Shown: positions 58,605-64,000 of the stretch, piece by piece
Layout of the letters: each line of letters opens with the position of its first letter
How positions within the stretch are numbered: position 1 is the stretch's first letter
Assembly (NCBI GenBank): GCA_907163375.1
Contig: CAJQUW010001728.1
Location: 124,001 to 188,000 of the forward strand
Direction of reading: 5' to 3'
Length of the DNA stretch: 64,000 bases
From: Prostheceraeus crozeri
Lineage: Eukaryota; Platyhelminthes; Polycladida; Euryleptidae
Notes under the pieces: generated by a model
Told to the model about the DNA's origin: nothing
Database searches by the model: none
What the model saw: only the letters and a program-made list of their open reading frames with translations
Program-made: the position numbers and the translations under genes

Positions 58605-58690
58605 CGGCTGGTAGGATTCGAACCTTCGACCAAGGTTAATTAGACCTGTGCTCTAAGCATTTTAACCTTTGCTATGTCATTTTAAAGCCA
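58605..58690 (-). repeat. tRNA-like segment (SINE or tRNA pseudogene) inside the mariner-like element
   Basis: Minus strand: 'TTAAAATGCTTAGAGC' as A-box region, an AGGT/ACCT arm around a CTAATTA loop, then 'AGGTTCGAATCCT', a perfect B box and T-arm. The acceptor ends do not pair. It resembles a tRNA with an AAT loop triplet but lacks a closed cloverleaf, so it is a SINE head or pseudogene. Confidence 0.6.
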
Positions 58691-58833
58691 AAGATGTCCC
58701 ATTTCATTTAATATGACTTGTTTTATATGATATTGCATCATTTCGCTCCAATATATCATAAAAAGCAAAGGATGAAGATAAAAACAAAGCATTCGAAAGA
58801 AAAAATTAATTTATGTAGCAGTAATGCTATCAT

Positions 58834-59435
58834 TCAACATGATTCATGTTGACTATCATTCGATATGTCCTCCGTCATTTTCATCTCTACGACTTGTAGC
58901 GAAGCGTCGCTACGCGGTGAAATTCTGATGTCATCAGAAATCTCCCTACCAGAAGAGGGTTCTGCTGTTTTGAAATAATTTGGGTTGTTGAAGCTCCAAT
59001 AGCGACAGTTGTCTGTTGATCTCGCCACTGAGGTGGAAGTTGGTCTTGTCCGTTCACCCAACTCCATCTAGTAGCTGAATGCCTGCATCTAAAGCCAGTT
59101 GAGATGAAGTTGAATTACTTTTTAGAACCTAATAACATAACGTATAGAGGCACAATAACAAGCCTGGCCAAAGTCATCCAGTTGTTTGAGTCTACAAGGG
59201 TACTGGTTGTTTTGATGGACAATCGGACAGTTGACCCTGAAATACCGAGCTCCTGAGATGCTCTTCTTGTTAATGTCGTTGGGTGGCTAGCGAAGTTCTC
59301 CTTTGCTAACTTAACCTTTTCTGGTTTCGATACTGCGTCTTGACTTCGGGAGATCTTGAAGCGTCCCATGTTTGGAGGCCCTCTGATGAATGGACTTAAT
59401 CGTAGCAGAAGATGGAACACTTGAGTTGCGGTCAA
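58834..59435 (-). pseudogene. mariner/Tc-like transposase remnant
   Basis: From 59435 the frame reads 'PEKVKLAKENFASHPTTLT', 'RRASQELGISGSTVRLSIK', a helix-turn-helix DNA-binding region. After a break the frame from 59067 gives 'STDNCRYWSFNNPNYFKT', similar to the 'NCRYW..ENPH' block after the first D. The second D and third acidic residue are not visible. Large parts are missing, so this is a dead gene. Confidence 0.65.
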
Positions 59436-59876
59436 ACCTCTGTCGGAAATGTCTTTCTAGAATTATTGGGGAACTTTGCACCTTATACTAGGCTGCGATT
59501 GGAAAACGTTCTTGTGGTGTGAATCTTTCACTCATAATTGAACAGAAATGTCACTGACTCGCGCTTCAATCTTGCAATGAGTTTTTTTGATCGATTATTC
59601 ATTGAAATTTGAATGTGAATTGATTGTGCAGTTAATGGACAATACAACATACATAATTGAGTCGATCATTGTTACTTCTCTCGCTCTTTCAAACAGATAT
59701 GGTATAAAAAATTGACTTTTATAGAAAATGGCAAAATGTTTTACAGCATACATGGAAAAAAATATAAGATCAGTCGAGATGTATTTTTGGAGAGCAAATG
59801 TTGCATTAGAGCATGTTTGTTCTACTTGAAGCTACACGCTTTTGAAACTAGCAAGCTATATCTGGGTCACCCTGTA

Positions 59877-61229
59877 GATTCATATGCATGGAAGAGAAAT
59901 AGAGTGAAGTAAAATTAGAAATAATTTCTTCTTCTGGAAATATTTTCCTAAAACATGATAAAATGCTATATAATACAGTGGTTCCAAGAGAAAAATGTAG
60001 TCGACCTAAAACTATATGCATGTAAACCCATCAGGCTGTGCTCCAAATACTCTGTATAAGTTCATATTAAGCACAAACCTTGCTGCACCTGAGGGTTACA
60101 TAACTTCATCCACTTAACCAATACGGAAAGTGGTTTGATAGCAGCTTGATTTAAAAAAACAGTTACAAGATTGTTAGCTGATTAAATTTCTTTTAACTAA
60201 ATTTGCAGTCCTACGAAAGCTTTTTCAAAAAACTTTTATTTTTTGATGGTGCAGATAATTTCGAAAACAGAACGCTAAATATATCTTAATAATGTTATAA
60301 ATGTCATCAAATTGCTAAAAAAATACCTAACGAGCCGGCACATCTCGTGATCTTTTCAATAAATCTTTTATCGCGTTTAACCATCGATTTGCAATGCAGT
60401 GATAACTAAGAAATATATGCGTATGTATCATGGCTAACCGCAACCACATGCAGCCAAGTCGTAAATAGGCATATGATAAAGGGAGCAAAATTCACTTGCT
60501 TAATTATTTTCTTAAAACGGTATTTACTAATTTATCGATTTTCGCTTTTTTGGCATGATTGTGAACGGAGCGGAGAACAAAATCGTCACGCTAGAAGATG
60601 TTCCACATGTTTCTTCATCGACCCCACTGTGGGTTGCAAGTCCGCAAGTCCAGCGGTGTGCAATGGGTTTGCAAGTTGGGTATCCACAGCATTATCTTAG
60701 GTTTTACTTCGTTTCATAGAACATCCTTTCTATACTGCCGTAGAACCTACATAAAAATAAATTTATATGAGATGAAGATCTGTTTCCTCTTTGAGGAAGT
60801 GTCATATCATAAAAATAAGACAAAATGATATCAAAGCTAAAAAAAGCAATCTGCGCGTGTTTGTTTCCATTCCGTTCTCGATCAGTATAGCAAGTATATG
60901 GATGTACCTGACGGAACAAGCCAAGTCAAATAAATATGAAAAATCAATTAAAAAACGGAAGATGATGAATTCTGTAAACAATCATGTTCCGCTAGGCAGT
61001 GCATGGAATTTGTTTCATTAAATGAGACAATTGAAAAAATTTTTCTCGAATTCGGGTGAAGATTAGTGATAAAATGTTTTCCCAGCAAAATGATGATAGT
61101 TCATCATCCTATTTACTATTTAGAAACCTCAACTCGATCATTTCGATCTCTTCTAAATTTCAATGCGATGTCTGAGAGAAAAGTATGTGTCTTAGTTCGA
61201 AAAGTCAATGTTCGTGAATATGTATATTC
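59877..61229. other. non-genic sequence
   Basis: AT-rich spacer. Overlapping frames on both strands at 60473-61021 have no recognised family. Confidence 0.45.
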
Positions 61230-61441
61230 GTGATATTCCTTCATTTTAAGATCTTGTTTACTTCCAAGTTTTCAAATTTAGGAAAGAATAAAATAATTAA
61301 GATATCTAATAAATTATCAAATTTTACAAATGACTTCAATCTGCTGTACTTCTGCTCTTCCAATGTTCAATTTCTTTTTGACGGGTGGTTATTACAGACA
61401 GTTAGATGGTGTGGCCATGGCAGCGAATTAGGTCCACTTTT
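61230..61441 (+). mobile_element. PLE reverse transcriptase fragment, left of a hAT insertion
   Basis: The frame reads 'NDFNLLYFCSSNVQFLFDG' and 'WCGHGSELGPLF', matching the PLE RT region before the active site ('F.FNG..Y.Q.DGVAMGSPLGP'). The same element continues at 63698 after the hAT. The 5' part is missing and the sequence is diverged, so it is an old copy. Confidence 0.8.
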
Positions 61442-63697
61442 CATAGCATTTTTTAACATGTTAACTAGGCGACAAAATGTCGCCTAGTCCCTCTCTTTGT
61501 GTCGCCTAGTGACCAAGATTTTCAGTCACTAGGCGACAACACCAAAAATTGAAGAATTGTGTTGAGAAAGGTTGTATTTTGTTGCATATTCACATATACA
61601 GTATATGCAGTGTTTTTTAAGGGGTTCCATACGCACGAATCGTGCGTGTGAAATCATCCACCATGCGCGTGGAATTATTGAAATGAAAGGAGCACTGTAC
61701 TTTTTTGACATGACCTTAAAACAGTGCTTTTCAAGACGGTACGCACAAGTGCGGATGAGATGCTGGCTACTGATGAATACATATTTGACTCAAGCTGTTA
61801 ACTTTTCTCTCGTTCATAACGATTCAGACTTATTCACTCGCTCATCACATCAGGCTGTGTACGCACGTGTACACACGTTGTCAATGAATTGGCAAATGAA
61901 TGAAGCAACCGATATCTGATCCCCGTTTGTTACGCTTAACCTTGTCATTGCTTATTGTTCTCTTTCGAATGACGTATTTTGCTCAGTTGATAAATATCAG
62001 ATTGATAATAAGTTCATTACAGTCAGGTATTTAGACAAACACAGAGCAATGCAGACTGGTTTTCTCGGTGAATCACATTCGGATGTTCGTGGAGCAGAAG
62101 GACTGCTGCAAGCTCTTCTGGATAGATTCGAAGTATGCCATCTTCTAGAGGTAGCTAAAGAGAAACTGACATCCTTGACTACTGACGGAGAGAGTGCAAA
62201 CACAGGACGAAAAGGTGGTCTCTGGGTACGGCTGATTGATTATCTTGGAAGAGACATCCTCTGCTTTTGGTGCATTGGGCACAGGTCTGATCTGGTGATG
62301 GATGACATGGTTGCAGACATCTCAGAGTTGAAGCATTGGCGGATTAACTTAAAGTCATTTGCAACTTTCTACAGGGCTTCCGCATTGCGCACCACAGAGT
62401 TACAGCAGCAGTTGCAAGATTCTGGAGCTCAGTTCTATCGATTTCCTGAACAGCATGATATACGGTTTGCTGAACACACATTCAACCTGGCATTTGCAGT
62501 CTGTCAAAATTTAGAGGGAGCGAGGAAGCATTGGAAATCTCAGCTGAATATCGGAGACAAGAAAGACAGAGCAACGGCCACAGGTTTCCCGAAAGTTTGG
62601 GAAAAGGGAGGACAACAAGAACGCCTAACATTTGTCATGCTAGATGTTTTGCGATTGTTACGGGACTTGCAGAAGTCCGGTCAACGCAGCCTCATTACTC
62701 TCCCAGACCTCTTACAGAAAAAGGAGAAGACCATTGCCTGTCTGGATCAAATGATATCCAAGATGTATCCTGGAGGTTACGAAGAGAAGTTTGTCTCCAC
62801 TGATATGACCTCCGCGGATGGTCAGGAGGTCAATAACGTCTGTAGATGTACAAACTCTTACGTCACTTCGAGAAGAAGCTTCCAGGCAATTCGCCAGGAG
62901 GTAGTTACTTCGGCACGAAACTTTCTTTCGAAGCGCCTTTCAATAGAGCAGGATAACGGAGTGAAGGAGATGATTTCATTTATGAATTCTCGGAACTCCT
63001 CAGAAATGATTGATTCTGTACAGGAGTTTGTCCGCAATTGCTTTGGTTCGGACACATTGGCTTCCTTCTGTGACGATGTCATTGGGATGTTTGTTCAGCA
63101 TGGCGCATTTTCCTTCTCTGCTACAGACTGTGGAACAGCAAAGCTATATGAGATTCTGAGGCGCTCTCGACCAGGTTCAGCCCTGAGTAGGGTGGTAAAG
63201 TTTTATTGCTGCTGTACCTCACAGCATGGACCCAGAAAGAGCAGTCTCCTACCACACAGAGGTGAAGAGCGCCAAACGCTCTGGTGCTAAGAGGAGTACA
63301 ATGAATGCCCGTCTGATTATCGCCATGAACGGAAGAGGCACGGCATTCTATGATCCACGTCCGGCAGTTGCTGAATTTCTTCTAAAAAAAGAGCGACGTA
63401 ACACTCAGCCAGCCCCGGAACTCCACAAACAGATGGACTTCATTAAGAACTTCTTTCAAGAGTAGAACTACTTCTTGTTCTTATACTTGTTAACATACGA
63501 TATATAACAAGGTTATTTTTGTGATTTTTGGTCTTATTTATTCTGAATTACTGTGCATGTACTGACTATTTATACAGGTACCGTATATGTATGTGCCCTT
63601 TTTGTCTAAAAATATGCCCTTTTTGTTCATTAGCAAGACCAAAAAATGCCCTTTTTGTATCTTGTCGCCTAGTGAAAATTCCTTAAAAAATGCTATG
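61442..63697 (+). mobile_element. hAT transposon with perfect 8-base target duplication
   Basis: CCACTTTT occurs on both sides (61434-61441 and 63698-63705), an exact 8-base duplication typical of hAT elements. The ends share CATAGCATTTTTTAA as inverted repeats of about 15 bases. Just inside, the motif CTAGGCGAC or its complement recurs at about 61465-61473, 61479-61487, 61501-61509 and 61529-61537, and at 63664-63672 on the other side, so they are probable transposase sites. One transposase gene fills the interior. The perfect duplication suggests a recent insertion. Confidence 0.93.
61920..63465 (+). pseudogene. hAT transposase (KIAA1586/ZNF862-like group), frameshifted
   Basis: The open frame extends upstream of the ATG at 62049 to 61920 ('FITVRYLDKHRA' before 'MQTGFLGESHSDV'), so the start is not clear and an N-terminal zinc-finger part may be lost. 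The core has 'LTTDGESANTGRKGGLWVR' and 'FWCIGHRSDLVMDDM', the hAT 'DGA..N.G...G......HC..HR..L' block. The middle is helical and typical of the insertion domain. The C-terminal hAT dimerisation region lies in other frames: 'MDPERAVSYHTEVKSAKRS' and 'STMNARLIIAMNGRG'. One frameshift is certain and a second is likely between about 63190 and 63230. The end 'FIKNFFQE' is at 63465. Confidence 0.88.
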
Positions 63698-63902
63698 CCA
63701 CTTTTTGCTAATATTTCTAAGGGTCACATTGAGAGATTTCTGAAAAATGCAATTGACTCATCATGTTTGCTATATTTGCGCTACGTTGATGATACTTTTG
63801 CTATTGTTCGTAATGAAAGCGATGCCCATAAACTTCATGTGCTTTTCAACTCAGCTCATCTTAATCTAACGTTCACTATGAATTTGAAATGAATAATGTG
63901 TT
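63698..63902 (+). mobile_element. PLE reverse transcriptase fragment, right of the hAT insertion
   Basis: The frame continues the PLE RT with 'NISKGHIERFLKNAIDSS', 'LLYLRYVDDTFAIVRN' (YxDD catalytic motif) and 'AHLNLTFTMN', then 'NNVLP' in another frame. The unclassified repeat at 63903 interrupts it before the rest of the RT. Confidence 0.85.
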
Positions 63903-64000
63903 ACCCACAGAATTAGACAGGTCGTCTCTTCTTCCGTTTGACTAGAAGGGAAGCATTGGAACATGTAACGTAAATGAAATGGCACAATCTGCTGACATAA
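63903..64000 (+). repeat. second locus of the unclassified repeat
   Basis: Matches 4108-4203 closely over about 97 bases ('CACAGAATTAGACAGGTCGT' through 'ATGGCACAATCTGCTGACAT'), with a handful of changes. It is a single unit here and probably continues past the window. Confidence 0.85.

Larger units (their letters stand above)
58472..59874 (-). mobile_element. mariner/Tc-like element with CAGGGTG termini
   Basis: The ends CAGGGTGGCCCAGATATAG at 58472 and the complement ending at 59874 (CAGGGTGACCCAGATATAG) match with one change. Both are bordered by TA, the target of the Tc1/mariner group. The 1.4-kb interior contains a broken minus-strand transposase and a tRNA-like segment close to the 58472 end. 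CAGGGTG-type ends are widespread in mariner-like families. Confidence 0.88.

Overview
This window is eukaryotic, visibly AT-rich and gene-poor. It looks like an invertebrate animal with large introns. The evidence is spliced coding exons of a receptor-type guanylate cyclase, CR1-like LINEs, tRNA-derived SINE-like sequences, Tc1/mariner, pogo and hAT DNA transposons, and several Penelope-like elements (PLEs) with hammerhead ribozyme (HHR) motifs. An aquatic invertebrate (echinoderm, mollusc or similar) fits this mix, but the species cannot be read from the sequence.

Host gene. Two exons on the minus strand (51914-52371 and 30403-31348) join in frame at GT..AG sites. They encode a signal peptide and most of the extracellular ligand-binding domain of a receptor guanylate cyclase. 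The intron between them is about 20.6 kb and full of transposon debris. No transmembrane, kinase-homology or cyclase exon was recognised downstream, so the rest of the gene is probably beyond the left edge.

Layout. 1-11.6 kb: a CR1-like LINE 3' end, a decayed Tc/mariner element with long inverted repeats, a 65-base tandem repeat, a tRNA-like SINE and a hairpin element. 11.6-14.6 kb: a nearly whole pogo-like transposon with TIRs, TA target duplication and a transposase with one frameshift. 15.2-17.1 kb: two head-to-head Tc1 parts, one with an uninterrupted transposase. 17.1-18.4 kb: a PLE with an HHR. 19.4-22.2 kb: a decayed LINE. 24.9-27.2 kb: PLE pieces with HHR-like motifs. 28.2-29.2 kb: a PLE 3' end between 184-base inverted arms, each with an HHR-like motif. 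30.4-52.4 kb: the receptor gene. Its intron holds a MITE, a pogo remnant, two LINE fragments, a Tc1 3' half, an unknown coding remnant, a small element pairing tRNA-like boxes with a consensus HHR, and a hAT derivative. 53.9-59.9 kb: a pogo/Tigger-type MITE, another LINE C-terminus and a mariner-like element. 61.2-64.0 kb: a PLE reverse transcriptase split by a hAT with a perfect 8-base target duplication.

The most unusual signal is the HHR set. One is a full-consensus type I motif at 47267-47320 (minus), next to tRNA-like boxes and inside nested inverted repeats. Others lie at PLE ends in three core variants. PLE-linked HHRs are known; the tRNA-like/HHR/inverted-repeat combination is the part most worth following up.
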